From JBQTIQ01 sp052387955 (lineage in GTDB: Bacteria; Actinomycetota; Acidimicrobiia; Acidimicrobiales; JACDCH01), in the NCBI GenBank assembly GCA_052387955.1, contig JBQTIQ010000043.1:1-50537 (forward strand): DNA of 50,537 nucleotides, written 5' to 3'. A program made the position numbers and the translations under genes. Of the stretch, positions 15,489 to 23,764 are shown piece after piece. Numbering within the stretch: the first letter of the stretch is position 1; each line of letters begins with the position of its first letter. A model generated the notes under the pieces. It did no database searches. It saw only the letters and a list, made by a program, of their open reading frames with translations, and was not told where the DNA came from.

Positions 15489-17027
15489 CTACTCCCATTC
15501 GATGGTGCCCGGGGGTTTCGACGTGATGTCGTAGGCCACCCGGTTCACGCCGGCCACCTCGTTGATGATGCGGCTCGACAGGCGCTCCAGCAGGTCGTAG
15601 GGCAGCCGGGCCCAGTCGGCGGTCATGGCGTCCTCGCTGGTCACGGCGCGCACGATGATCGGGTGGGCGTAGGTGCGCTCGTCACCCATGACCCCGACCG
15701 ATCGGATGTCGGCCAGCACCGCGAACGCCTGCCAGATCTCGCGCTCGAGGCCCGCCCGCCGCACCTCCTCGCGCACGATGGCGTCGGCGTGCTGCAGGAT
15801 GGCCACCCGCTCCGGGGTCACCTCGCCGATGATCCGCACACCCAGCCCGGGGCCGGGGAACGGCTGGCGCCACACGATCTCCTCGGGGAGGCCGAGCTCC
15901 TCGCCTACCTTGCGCACCTCGTCCTTGAACAGGTTGCGCAACGGTTCGACCAGTTCGAACTCCATGTTGTCGGGCAGGCCGCCGACGTTGTGGTGCGATT
16001 TGATGACCGAGGCGCCGGCGCCGCCGCCGGACTCCACGACGTCGGGGTAGAGCGTGCCCTGCACCAGGAAGCGGGCGTCTTCGATGCCGCCGGCCGCCCC
16101 CTCGAAGACGCGGATGAACAGCTCGCCGATGGCCTTGCGCTTCTCCTCGGGGTCGACCACCCCGGCCAGCCGCTCGAAGAACCGGGCCGCGGCGTGGACG
16201 TGGACGAGCTCGGTGCCGAAGTTGCGCCGGAAGGTCTCGACCACCTGGTCGCCCTCGCCTTCGCGCATGAGACCGGTGTCGACGAACACGCAGGTGAGCT
16301 GATGCCCGACGGCCTTGTGGACCAAGGCGGCGGCCACAGCCGAATCGACCCCCCCCGACAGCCCGCAGATGACCCGCTCGGTGCCGATCTGGGCCCGCAC
16401 CGAGCGCACCGCGGTCTCGATGATCGAGGTCATCGTCCACGAGGGAAGGCACCCACAGGCCTCGTACAGGAAGCGCTTCAGCATGTCCTGACCGCAGGGA
16501 GTGTGGACCACCTCGGGGTGGAACTGGACCCCGAAGAAGCCTCGCCCGGGGTCCTCGAACGCCGCCGCCGGAGTGCCCGCGGTCGTGGCCGTGACCGCGA
16601 AACCGGGCGGCGGGCGCACGATCGTGTCGGCGTGGCTCATCCAAACCTGCTGGAGGGAGGGCTGCCCGAGGCCGACCACCACGCCGCCGGGCTCGGCCCT
16701 GAGCTCGGTCCGGCCGTACTCGGCGCGCCCGGTGCGGGCCACCTCGCCGCCGAGGTCGCGCGCCATCAGCTGGGCGCCGTAGCAGATGCCGAGGATCGGC
16801 ACCCCGGCGCCGTAGGCGGCAGTATCGAACCCCGGCGCCCCGGCGACGTAGACCGACTTCGGGCCACCGGACAGGATGATGCCCGCCGGGCTCCGGGCCG
16901 ACAGTTCGGCGGCGGAGATGGTCGACGGGACGATCTCGGAGTAGACGTGCGCCTCCCGCACCCTCCGGGCGATCAGCTGCGCATACTGGGCCCCGAAGTC
17001 GACGACCAGGACCGGCCCGTCACTCAT
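15489..17027 (-). CDS. guaA: GMP synthase (glutamine-hydrolysing)
   Basis: GuaA aminates XMP to GMP using glutamine and ATP. The 512-residue product has an N-terminal class I amidotransferase domain with Cys in GICYGAQ and the His-Glu pair in QFHPEV, an ATP pyrophosphatase domain with the SGGVDS P-loop, and a C-terminal dimerisation domain ending KPPGTIEWE. The substrate loop KSHHNVGGLP is intact. The ATG lies 12 bases after the guaB3 stop, so the two form an operon opposite guaB. Confidence 0.97.
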   Translation of the reverse strand: MSDGPVLVVDFGAQYAQLIARRVREAHVYSEIVPSTISAAELSARSPAGIILSGGPKSVYVAGAPGFDTAAYGAGVPILGICYGAQLMARDLGGEVARTGRAEYGRTELRAEPGGVVVGLGQPSLQQVWMSHADTIVRPPPGFAVTATTAGTPAAAFEDPGRGFFGVQFHPEVVHTPCGQDMLKRFLYEACGCLPSWTMTSIIETAVRSVRAQIGTERVICGLSGGVDSAVAAALVHKAVGHQLTCVFVDTGLMREGEGDQVVETFRRNFGTELVHVHAAARFFERLAGVVDPEEKRKAIGELFIRVFEGAAGGIEDARFLVQGTLYPDVVESGGGAGASVIKSHHNVGGLPDNMEFELVEPLRNLFKDEVRKVGEELGLPEEIVWRQPFPGPGLGVRIIGEVTPERVAILQHADAIVREEVRRAGLEREIWQAFAVLADIRSVGVMGDERTYAHPIIVRAVTSEDAMTADWARLPYDLLERLSSRIINEVAGVNRVAYDITSKPPGTIEWE

Positions 17028-17039
17028 GGGCGGTCGCCG

Positions 17040-18152
17040 TCATGGCTCATGGCGGACGACCACGAGCTCGGCCTTCTGGAGGTCCTTGACCGTCTCGTAG
17101 CCGGTGAGCGCCATCGTGGCCCGCAGGGCGCCGAGCAGGTTGCGGCGGCCGTCGCCGTCGTGGGCGGGACCGAGCAGGATCTCGGCCAATGTGCCGATCG
17201 TCTCCACCGGGGTGCGATGGCCCCGGGGCAACGTCGGGTGCACCGCCGGCATCCCCCAGTGGAAACCCCGGCCAGGGGCGTCGGTGGCGGCCGCCAGTGG
17301 TGCCCCCAGCATCACCGCGTCGGCCCCACAGGCCAACGCCTTGGCCATGTCGCCACCGGTGCGCATCCCGCCATCGGCGATCACGTGCACGTACACACCG
17401 GTCTCGTCGAGGTGGCGCATGCGGGCGGCGCGAGCATCGGCGATGGCGGTGGCACTGGGTGCGCCCACGCCCAGGACGTCGCGAGTGGACCCGCTCCGCG
17501 AGCCGGCGCCGACGAGGATGCCGGCGGCACCGGTGCGCATCAGGTGCAGGGCCCCCTGGTACGAGGTGCACCCACCCACCAGCACCGGGAGCTCGAAGCG
17601 GCGGATGAACGACTTGAGGTTGAGGGGCTCGACCGATCGGGACACGTGCTCGGCCGAGACCACCGGGCCCTGGATCACCACCAGGTCGGGTTCGGCTTCG
17701 AGGATGTACGGGGTCAGCTCGTTCGTGCGTTGGGGCGAGACCGCCACCGCACAGGTGACGCCCGAAGCCCGGACCTCCCCGATCCGGGCCACGATCAGCT
17801 CGGGTTTCACCGGCTCGGCGTACAGCTCCTGCATGCGGCGGGTGGCCTTCTGCTCGCTCAGCCCCGCGATCTCGTCGAGGACCGGCTCGGGCTCGGCGTA
17901 ACGGGCCCACAGACCCTCGAGGTGCAACACCCCGCCACCGCCGAGCTCGCCGATACCCACCGCGGTGGCCGGCGAGGTCACGCTGTCGCAGGCCGACGCC
18001 AGGACCGGGATGTCGAAGCGGAAGGCGTCGATCTCCCAGCCCAGGTCGACCTCTTCGGGATCACGGGTACGACGGCTGGGGACGATGGCGAGCTCGTCGA
18101 GCCCGAACGCCCGTCGCGCCGACTTACCGATCCCGACCTCGATGTCGGCCAT
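17040..18152 (-). CDS. guaB3: IMP dehydrogenase family protein GuaB3
   Basis: The 370-residue TIM-barrel protein is of the actinobacterial GuaB3 type: similar to IMP dehydrogenase but without CBS domains. The barrel begins MADIEVGIGKSARRAFGLDE and includes VLASACDSVTSP and HVIADGGMRTGGD, equivalent to the phosphate-binding DGG loop. The loop that holds the catalytic Cys in IMPDH (SICTTR) reads GSRSGSTRDVLG and has no Cys, so ordinary IMPDH chemistry is doubtful. The biochemical role of GuaB3 is not settled. The ATG at 18152 has GGAG 5 bases upstream. A TAGGAT hexamer (18182-18187) gives a leader of about 20 bases. Confidence 0.9.
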   Translation of the reverse strand: MADIEVGIGKSARRAFGLDELAIVPSRRTRDPEEVDLGWEIDAFRFDIPVLASACDSVTSPATAVGIGELGGGGVLHLEGLWARYAEPEPVLDEIAGLSEQKATRRMQELYAEPVKPELIVARIGEVRASGVTCAVAVSPQRTNELTPYILEAEPDLVVIQGPVVSAEHVSRSVEPLNLKSFIRRFELPVLVGGCTSYQGALHLMRTGAAGILVGAGSRSGSTRDVLGVGAPSATAIADARAARMRHLDETGVYVHVIADGGMRTGGDMAKALACGADAVMLGAPLAAATDAPGRGFHWGMPAVHPTLPRGHRTPVETIGTLAEILLGPAHDGDGRRNLLGALRATMALTGYETVKDLQKAELVVVRHEP

Positions 18153-18181
18153 GCTCGCTCCGTCTGCCGTTTGAGCCCTCG

Positions 18182-18187
18182 ATCCTA
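18182..18187 (-). promoter_or_regulatory. Putative -10 box of guaB3-guaA
   Basis: The minus strand reads TAGGAT, leaving a leader of about 20 bases that contains the GGAG ribosome site of guaB3. It lies in the 113-base intergenic region shared with divergent guaB. Confidence 0.4.
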
Positions 18188-18253
18188 GGTTCCGGCCACC
18201 CCCTCGGTTCGCTTCGGGCACCGGCCACACCGGGCGAGACGGGACTGCACCTC

Positions 18254-18259
18254 TAGACT
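18254..18259 (+). promoter_or_regulatory. Putative -10 box of guaB (leaderless)
   Basis: TAGACT is followed by 6 bases and the guaB ATG, with no room for a ribosome-binding site. Transcription would start on or next to the A of ATG. Confidence 0.55.
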
Positions 18260-18265
18260 CGCGCC

Positions 18266-19804
18266 ATGGGAGCCCGATCGAGCCCGCCCAGCCCGTTCCC
18301 AGAGCCCGACAACGGGGCCGGCTATCCCGAGAAGTTCGCCAAGGCCGGGCTCACCTTCGACGACGTGCTGCTGATGCCGGCCGAATCGTCGGTTCTGCCG
18401 GCGATCGTGAACACCCGCTCCCGGCTGACGGCGAGCATCGAGCTGGCCGTCCCGATCGTGTCCGCCGCCATGGACACCGTCACCGAAGCCCGGTTGGCCG
18501 TCGCCCTGGCCCGCGCCGGTGGGATCGGCATCATCCACCGCAACCTGTCAATCGCCGATCAGGTGGTCGAGGTCGACAAGGTGAAGCGCAGCCAGTCGGG
18601 AATGATCGTCAACCCGGTGACGTTGCCGCCGGGGGCGCTGGTCCGCGACGCCCTCGAGCTGATGGCCCGCTACCACATCTCCGGGGTGCCGATCACCGAC
18701 CCTGACGGGCGTCTGGTGGGCCTGCTCACCAACCGTGACCTCCGTTTCATCGACGAGGTCGACCAGCGCATCGAGAACGTCATGCGCCGTCCGCCGCTGA
18801 TCACCGCGCCGCTGGGCACCACGTTGGAGGCGGCCAAGGACGTGCTCTGGCAGCACCGCATCGAGAAGCTGCCGATCGTCGACGAGCGTGGGCTGCTCAA
18901 AGGGCTCATCACGGTCAAGGACATCAAGAAGCAGACCGAGTTCCCCCACGCCACCCAGGACGACAGGGGCCGCCTGCGCTGTGGTGCCGCCGTCGGCGTC
19001 GGTCCCGACGCCCTCGAGCGGGCCGAGGCCCTCGCCGCCGCCGGCGTCGACCTACTGGTGGTCGACACCGCCCACGGTCACAGCCAGGGCGTGCTCGACG
19101 TGGTCAAGGAAGTCAAGGGCCGTTTCGGCACCGCCGTCATCGCCGGCAACATCGCCACCGCCGAAGCGGTCGACGCCCTCGTCGGGGTCGGCGCCGACGG
19201 CGTCAAGGTGGGGATCGGGCCTGGTTCCATCTGCACCACCCGGGTGGTGGCCGGCGTCGGCGTGCCCCAGGTGACCGCCATCTACGACGCCGCCGTCGCC
19301 GCTCGGCGCCACGGCGTCACCATCGTGGCCGACGGCGGCATCCAGCATTCCGGTGACATCGCCAAGGCCATCGCCGCCGGTGCCGACACCGTGATGCTGG
19401 GCAGCCTGTTGGCCGGGGTCGACGAGTCACCGGGCGAGGTGGTCCTGCACCACGGCGAGCGCTACAAGGAGTACCGGGGCATGGGCTCGTTGGGGGCCAT
19501 GAAGACCCGCTCGTACTCCAAGGACCGCTACTTCCAGGGGCACGTGGCCGAGGAGGACAAGCTCGTCCCCGAGGGGATCGAAGGCCGGATCGCCTACAAG
19601 GGCCCCGTCTCCAACGTCCTGCACCAGCTGGTGGGCGGGCTCCGGGCGGCGATGGGCTACTGCGGTTCGGCAACCATCGCCGAATTGCAGGAGGACACCC
19701 GCTTCGTGCGCATCACCTCTGCCGGCCTGCGCGAGAGCCACCCTCACGACGTCAGCATCACCAAGCCGGCGCCCAACTACTACGGGCCGGGCTGGTCCTA
19801 CTAG
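18266..19804 (+). CDS. guaB: Inosine-5'-monophosphate dehydrogenase
   Basis: GuaB oxidises IMP to XMP with NAD, the committed step of guanine nucleotide synthesis. The 512-residue product is full length. The catalytic barrel is split by a pair of CBS domains (about 110-235). The active-site loop GIGPGSICTTR, with its Cys, the DGGIQHSGD phosphate loop and the flap with EEDKLVPEGIEGR are all present. The N-terminal 20 residues are Pro/Ser-rich and variable in the family. The gene is divergent from guaB3-guaA, giving two oppositely oriented guanine synthesis units around a shared intergenic region. Confidence 0.97.
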   Translation: MGARSSPPSPFPEPDNGAGYPEKFAKAGLTFDDVLLMPAESSVLPAIVNTRSRLTASIELAVPIVSAAMDTVTEARLAVALARAGGIGIIHRNLSIADQVVEVDKVKRSQSGMIVNPVTLPPGALVRDALELMARYHISGVPITDPDGRLVGLLTNRDLRFIDEVDQRIENVMRRPPLITAPLGTTLEAAKDVLWQHRIEKLPIVDERGLLKGLITVKDIKKQTEFPHATQDDRGRLRCGAAVGVGPDALERAEALAAAGVDLLVVDTAHGHSQGVLDVVKEVKGRFGTAVIAGNIATAEAVDALVGVGADGVKVGIGPGSICTTRVVAGVGVPQVTAIYDAAVAARRHGVTIVADGGIQHSGDIAKAIAAGADTVMLGSLLAGVDESPGEVVLHHGERYKEYRGMGSLGAMKTRSYSKDRYFQGHVAEEDKLVPEGIEGRIAYKGPVSNVLHQLVGGLRAAMGYCGSATIAELQEDTRFVRITSAGLRESHPHDVSITKPAPNYYGPGWSY

Positions 19805-19815
19805 CTGGGGGGCTG

Positions 19816-19844
19816 CGCCTCCTCGGGGTACCGCGGCCGAGGCG
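19816..19844 (+). terminator. Putative guaB terminator hairpin
   Basis: CGCCTC(CT)CGG pairs with CCGAGGCG (about 9 bp with a 2-base bulge), 12 bases after the guaB stop. It directly follows a partial family 2 hairpin (19805-19820). No U-tract. Confidence 0.45.
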
Positions 19845-19907
19845 AGGCCCGTCCACGCCCCGCCCGGTGCGCTTGCCGCCGGAGGCTGCCGGGACGAGCA
19901 TCTAGAC

Positions 19908-20375
19908 GTGTTCCGTCGCTCCCGGCGCGCCAAGGTGACCACGAACCCGGTGGTGGCCCGACAGCTCGCGGGCCAGGACGAGGTCCAGGTCGACTTCGAC
20001 GCCGACCCGGCGGCCATGCGCCAGGTGCGCCAGATGCTGCGGACGTGGCTCACCGTGCAGGGCATCCGCGACCCCCAGCAAAGCAACGTGCTGGTGGCGG
20101 TCAACGAAGCCGTCACCAACAGCATCGAGCACGCCTATCAGGGTGAGCACGGCCCGGTCCGGCTGAACTGGCGGGCCACCCCTGACGAGGTCGAGCTGCT
20201 GATCGTCGACCAGGGCGTGTGGCAGGGGTCCCTCGACCCGATGCTCGGCGCCCGTCGGGGCCTGGCCGTCATGCACGCCTTCGTCGACGAGGTCTCCTTC
20301 ACCCTCGGCCCCGACGGCACGACCGTGCGCCTGCGGGTGTTCCGGCCCGACCTCTCCCTGGGCGGCGAGCGCTGA
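19908..20375 (+). CDS. Anti-sigma-type serine kinase/ATPase (RsbW/SpoIIAB-like)
   Basis: The 155-residue product has a single HATPase_c_2 domain, as in RsbW-type anti-sigma factors and switch kinases. The N-box is NEAVTNSIEHAY (66-77), the G1 box VDQGVW (100-105, with Val where a second Gly is usual) and the G2 box RRGLAVMHAFVDEV (116-129). Such proteins bind a sigma factor or phosphorylate an STAS anti-anti-sigma partner. Neither partner is adjacent. The start is GTG at 19908; TCTAGAC precedes it directly and no ribosome site is seen. A GTG codon further in (about residue 10) is an alternative. Confidence 0.82.
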   Translation: MFRRSRRAKVTTNPVVARQLAGQDEVQVDFDADPAAMRQVRQMLRTWLTVQGIRDPQQSNVLVAVNEAVTNSIEHAYQGEHGPVRLNWRATPDEVELLIVDQGVWQGSLDPMLGARRGLAVMHAFVDEVSFTLGPDGTTVRLRVFRPDLSLGGER

Positions 20376-20411
20376 CCGGTCGGCTCGGGCGGCATCGAGG
20401 CCGGCTGCGGC

Positions 20412-20456
20412 GACGGCCGAGGCTGGGACGGCCGAGGCTGGGACGGCCGAGGCTGG
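20412..20456. repeat. Perfect 15-bp tandem repeat, three copies
   Basis: GACGGCCGAGGCTGG occurs three times head to tail with no mismatch. It ends at the base before the decarboxylase stop codon (minus strand, 20457-20459) and fills most of the convergent gap with the ATPase gene. Confidence 0.9.
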
Positions 20457-21890
20457 CTATGCCAGCTGGTCGATGAGCTCCCAGAGGGCCTCGACGTGGC
20501 GGAGGACGGTGTTGGTCTGGCCGACCGACACCCGGACGATGTAGCGACCGTCCAGGCGGGTATGGGTCAGGTAGGCCCGGCCGGTGGCGTTGACCGCCCG
20601 CAACAACCGCTCGCCGGCCTCGTCGCCGGCCCGGTGGGCGAAGCAGACCAGGGACAGCTCGGCCGGGGCGACGCGCTCGAGCCGGGGGTCGACGTCGACC
20701 TGGTCGGCGAACCAGCGGGCCAGCGCGACGTGCTGGCGCAGGTGATGGCGCAGGCCGGCGGCGCCGTAGTGGCGTAACACGAACCACAGCTTCAGCGCCC
20801 GGAACCGCCGGCCCAGGGGTACGTGCCAGTCGCGGTAGTCGATGACGGCGCCGGCGTCGGAGTCGGGGTTGCGCAGGTACTCGGGCACCACCGTCAACGC
20901 CTCGGTGAGCGACGCCCGATCGGCCACGTAGAAGACGTCGCAGTCGAAGTTGGTGAACAGCCACTTGTGGGGGTCGAAGCACCACGAGTCGGCGAAGTCG
21001 AGGCCGCCGTTGACGATGGGCCGCAGCTCGGGCACGAGGCCGGCGGCGCCGGCCATGGCGGCGTCGACGTGGAGCCACATCCCGGCCGACCGGCAGACAG
21101 GGCCGATGGCGGCGACGGGGTCGACGGCCATCGAGGACGTGGTGCCCACCGTGGCGACACAGCAGAACGGCACCAGGCCGGCGGCGACGTCGGCTTCGAC
21201 GGCGCCGGTCAGGGCCTCGGCCCGCATCGCGAAGCGCTCGTCGACCTCGACGGCCCGCAATTGCCCCGCGGTCAGGCCAGCCACCCGCAGGCCCTTCTCG
21301 ACCGACGAGTGAGCCTGGGTCGACGCGTACGCCACCAGCCGGCGCAGGTCGCCGTCGGCGCGGTGCCGAGCCCGCTCGCGGGCGGCGATGATGGCGCACA
21401 GGGTGGCGTCGGAGGCCGAGTGCTGGACGACCCCGCCGCCGGCGCCGTCGGAGCGGAACCGTTGGGGAAGCCCGAGCAGCTCGACCAGCCAGTCGAGAAC
21501 GTGGGTCTCGACCTCGGTGCAGGCCGGACTGGTGGCCCAGAGCATGCCCTGGACTCCGAGCCCCGAGGCCACCAGATCGCCCAGCACGGAGGGCCCGGAC
21601 GAGTTGGCCGGGAAGAACCCGAAGAACGTCGGCGACTGCCAGTGGGTGGTGCCGGGCAGCACGACCCGGTCGAGGTCACCGAGGATGTCCTCCCACGGCT
21701 CGGGCTCCTCGGGCGGGTGCGCGGGCAACTGCGAGCGCACCCAGCCCGGCGCCACCGTCGACAGCACGGGGAAGGTCTCCACCCGCTCGAGATAGGACGC
21801 CACCCACTCGAGCACCTCGGCCCCCACGTCGCGGAAACGGTCGGGCCCGAGGTGGTACGAACGGTCCTCGGCGCCGGCGCCCTCAGGCAT
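20457..21890 (-). CDS. PLP-dependent group II amino acid decarboxylase
   Basis: The 477-residue product is an aromatic-L-amino-acid-decarboxylase-like enzyme (DOPA, tyrosine or tryptophan type), cytosolic, making an amine and CO2. Visible features are the N-terminal HWQSPTFFGFFPANSS substrate region, the PLP-stacking His194 (STQAHSSVEKG), Asp276 in LHVDAAMAG, and the Schiff-base Lys309 in DPHKWLF. The exact substrate cannot be read from the sequence. Its ATG overlaps the end of the Nudix gene by 8 bases, so it is the third gene of a coupled small-protein/Nudix/decarboxylase unit. Confidence 0.92.
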   Translation of the reverse strand: MPEGAGAEDRSYHLGPDRFRDVGAEVLEWVASYLERVETFPVLSTVAPGWVRSQLPAHPPEEPEPWEDILGDLDRVVLPGTTHWQSPTFFGFFPANSSGPSVLGDLVASGLGVQGMLWATSPACTEVETHVLDWLVELLGLPQRFRSDGAGGGVVQHSASDATLCAIIAARERARHRADGDLRRLVAYASTQAHSSVEKGLRVAGLTAGQLRAVEVDERFAMRAEALTGAVEADVAAGLVPFCCVATVGTTSSMAVDPVAAIGPVCRSAGMWLHVDAAMAGAAGLVPELRPIVNGGLDFADSWCFDPHKWLFTNFDCDVFYVADRASLTEALTVVPEYLRNPDSDAGAVIDYRDWHVPLGRRFRALKLWFVLRHYGAAGLRHHLRQHVALARWFADQVDVDPRLERVAPAELSLVCFAHRAGDEAGERLLRAVNATGRAYLTHTRLDGRYIVRVSVGQTNTVLRHVEALWELIDQLA

Positions 21891-22614
21891 GGTCGAGGCG
21901 GGCCTCTACTCCCAGGCCGAGGGCCAACAGCTGGCGCAGCATCGCCGCCGTCGCCCCCCACACGGTGTCGCCCACCAGCTCGAAGAAGAAGATCGACCGG
22001 TCGTAGGGCCCTTCGCCGGCCTCGTCGGCGTCGATCCACGGCGGCGCGGTGGCGAAACGCCAGACCTCCTCCCGGTAGACCTCGTCCAGCAGGAGCTCTC
22101 GGGTGGGGACCCGCAGGACGGCGTCGACCTCGTCGGGGTTGGCTCGCAGGTCGGGCCGTCCCGGGAGGAGGGCGACGTGGGGGACGATGAACGAACCGCT
22201 GCTCACCGTCATCAGGTGGTCGAGCTCACCCAGCAGCTCGACCGTGCCCGGGTCCAGGCCGACCTCTTCCTCGGCCTCGCGGACGGCGGCGACCACGGTC
22301 GGCTCGCCCGGCTCACAGCGGCCACCAGGGAACGAGACCTCGCCGGTGTGGGCCCGGAGGCCCCACGAGCGACGGGTCAGCACCACGAAGAGCTCGCCGT
22401 CGTGCTCGTAGAACGGGGCCATGACGCCCGAGCCCCGGGCCCCGGACCGGGCCTCGACCAGCGAAGGGGCGCCGACGCGGCCTTGGAACGCTCGCCGCAG
22501 CCGGCCCGCCGTCAGCCGGCGGTCGTCGTCCCCCAGTCGGTGCCACGGGGGTGGCCGGCCCGGCCCGGCGGTCGATGGTCGGGGGATGACCTGTGGGCCT
22601 CCCCGGGGGTTCAC
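21883..22614 (-). CDS. Nudix hydrolase, NudL/CoA-diphosphatase-like
   Basis: The product is about 243 residues with a complete Nudix box (GGRCEPGEP...REAEEEVGL). Upstream is the LTRR..GLRAHTGEVSFPGG stretch typical of the NudL/NUDT7 group, which hydrolyses CoA and its derivatives to phosphopantetheine and 3',5'-ADP. The start GTG at 22614 overlaps the stop of the preceding 55-residue gene as GTGA. This coupling decides the start over the longer open frame, which extends to 22728 antisense-phase to that small gene. Confidence 0.88.
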   Translation of the reverse strand: MNPRGGPQVIPRPSTAGPGRPPPWHRLGDDDRRLTAGRLRRAFQGRVGAPSLVEARSGARGSGVMAPFYEHDGELFVVLTRRSWGLRAHTGEVSFPGGRCEPGEPTVVAAVREAEEEVGLDPGTVELLGELDHLMTVSSGSFIVPHVALLPGRPDLRANPDEVDAVLRVPTRELLLDEVYREEVWRFATAPPWIDADEAGEGPYDRSIFFFELVGDTVWGATAAMLRQLLALGLGVEARLDHA

Positions 22615-22778
22615 CCGGTGACCGAAGCCGACGCCGCCTGCGCCGCCAGTGCCTCCAGCAGCTCGCGCAGCCCGCCCGTCTTCAGGTTGGTGATGACCCT
22701 CCCGGGAGGGGTCTCGCCCCGTTCCCATTCCATCCAGTGGGCGAGGAGGGCGGCGGGGTCAGGGGGCGGGATCTCCAC
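22611..22778 (-). CDS. 55-residue conserved-looking protein of unknown function
   Basis: This short frame encodes a soluble, mostly helical 55-residue protein beginning MEIPPPDPAALLAHW. The WMEWERGETPPGR and NLKTGGL segments look constrained, and the tail is Ala-rich. It starts with GTG 6 bases behind a TATCCT hexamer (leaderless) and ends in a GTGA overlap with the Nudix gene. I believe similar short proteins occur in other actinobacteria but cannot verify this. Function unknown. Confidence 0.72.
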   Translation of the reverse strand: MEIPPPDPAALLAHWMEWERGETPPGRVITNLKTGGLRELLEALAAQAASASVTG

Positions 22779-22784
22779 GGTCCG

Positions 22785-22790
22785 AGGATA
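22785..22790 (-). promoter_or_regulatory. Putative -10 box of the small protein/Nudix/decarboxylase operon
   Basis: The minus strand reads TATCCT, then 6 bases, then GTG. It is among the best matches to the window's leaderless pattern. Confidence 0.55.
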
Positions 22791-22836
22791 GGGGCTGGAT
22801 GAACGGAGCGAGCGGAGCGACCGAGGGACAGCGGGA

Positions 22837-23634
22837 CTAGGCGGCCCGGCGGTAGCGGCGCACGGCCAGGGGGGCGAAGACGGCCACGATGGCTGCCGAC
22901 CATGCCAGGGCCACCAGCACGCGGCCGAGGGTGGGACCGCCGATCACCAGGGCGCGTATGGCGTTCACGGTCGCCGTCACCGGTTGGTGCTCGGCGTAGG
23001 CCTGCAGCGGTCCCGGCATCGTGTCGGTCGGCACGAACGAGTTCGAGGCGAACACGAGCAGGGCCATGACCGGGAAGGAGGCGGCCTGGGCAGCCTCGGC
23101 GTTGCCGACGCTGAGGCCGACGAAGGCCATGACCCACGACATCGCGACACCGAAGGTGAGCAGGACGACCACCGCCAGCAGCAGCCCGCCGACGCTGGTG
23201 TGGACCCGGAACCCGACCAGCATCCCCACCGCGACCATCAGGACTATCACGAACAGGTTGCGCACGCAGTCGGCGATCGCCCGGCCGGCCAGCACCGCGG
23301 AGCGGGCCATGGGCAAGGACCGGAAGCGCTCGATGAGGCCCTTCTGGAGGTCGTCGGCAAGCCCGATGCCGGTGTTCATGCTCCCGAACGTGACCGTCTG
23401 GACGAAGATGCCGGCCATGAGGAAGTCGACGTAGCGCACGCCGGGCACCTCGATGGCACCGCCGAAGACATAGCGGAACATCAGCACGAAGATCACGGGC
23501 TGCACGGTCGAGAACACGATCGTCGTCGGCACCCGGGTGAGCCCGATGAGGTTGCGGCGGGCCACGGCGAGCGCGTCGCGCACCGCCCACGACGCTGCCG
23601 ACGGCCCACCCTGGGCTGCGGTGACTGCAGTCAT
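22837..23634 (-). CDS. ABC-2 type transporter permease (DrrB-like)
   Basis: The 265-residue membrane permease has about six helices and is of the daunorubicin-resistance DrrB type. It includes FRYVFGGAI, the cytoplasmic LIERFRSLPMARSAVLAGR coupling segment and the ASNSFVPTDTMPGPLQAYAEHQPVT region typical of the family. It pairs with the ATPase upstream to form a drug, glycolipid or polyketide exporter. The ATG at 23634 is preferred; open frame further upstream (to 23697) is encoded by the family 1 repeat. The 130-base gap to the ATPase gene contains that repeat. Confidence 0.9.
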   Translation of the reverse strand: MTAVTAAQGGPSAASWAVRDALAVARRNLIGLTRVPTTIVFSTVQPVIFVLMFRYVFGGAIEVPGVRYVDFLMAGIFVQTVTFGSMNTGIGLADDLQKGLIERFRSLPMARSAVLAGRAIADCVRNLFVIVLMVAVGMLVGFRVHTSVGGLLLAVVVLLTFGVAMSWVMAFVGLSVGNAEAAQAASFPVMALLVFASNSFVPTDTMPGPLQAYAEHQPVTATVNAIRALVIGGPTLGRVLVALAWSAAIVAVFAPLAVRRYRRAA

Positions 23635-23661
23635 CGGCCCGGCCCTGAGGCGGTTCGAGCG

Positions 23662-23756
23662 ATGCGAGCGCCGGAGTGCCAGCGGAGGCGCGGCCACAAC
23701 GGCCTGCGTGGCCGGGGAACGTGGCAGACACGGCCGGCGTGGCCGGGGAACGCCGC
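23662..23756 (+). repeat. Dispersed stem-loop repeat family 1, copy between transporter genes
   Basis: One divergent full unit (starting ATGCGAGCGCCGGAGTG) plus a second copy of its end (CGGCGTGGCCGGGGAACG). Orientation is plus, opposite to the flanking transporter genes. It occupies most of the gap between the ATPase and permease genes. Confidence 0.75.
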
Positions 23757-23764
23757 CGACACGC

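Noticed and set aside
15663..18188. An 841-codon plus-strand frame opposite guaA and guaB3.
   Set aside because: It crosses two real minus-strand genes, is rich in Arg, His and Gly and has no family resemblance; a GC-driven shadow frame.
23653..23697. Longer N-terminus for the ABC permease starting near 23697.
   Set aside because: These residues are encoded by the family 1 repeat. The ATG at 23634 gives the usual permease start.
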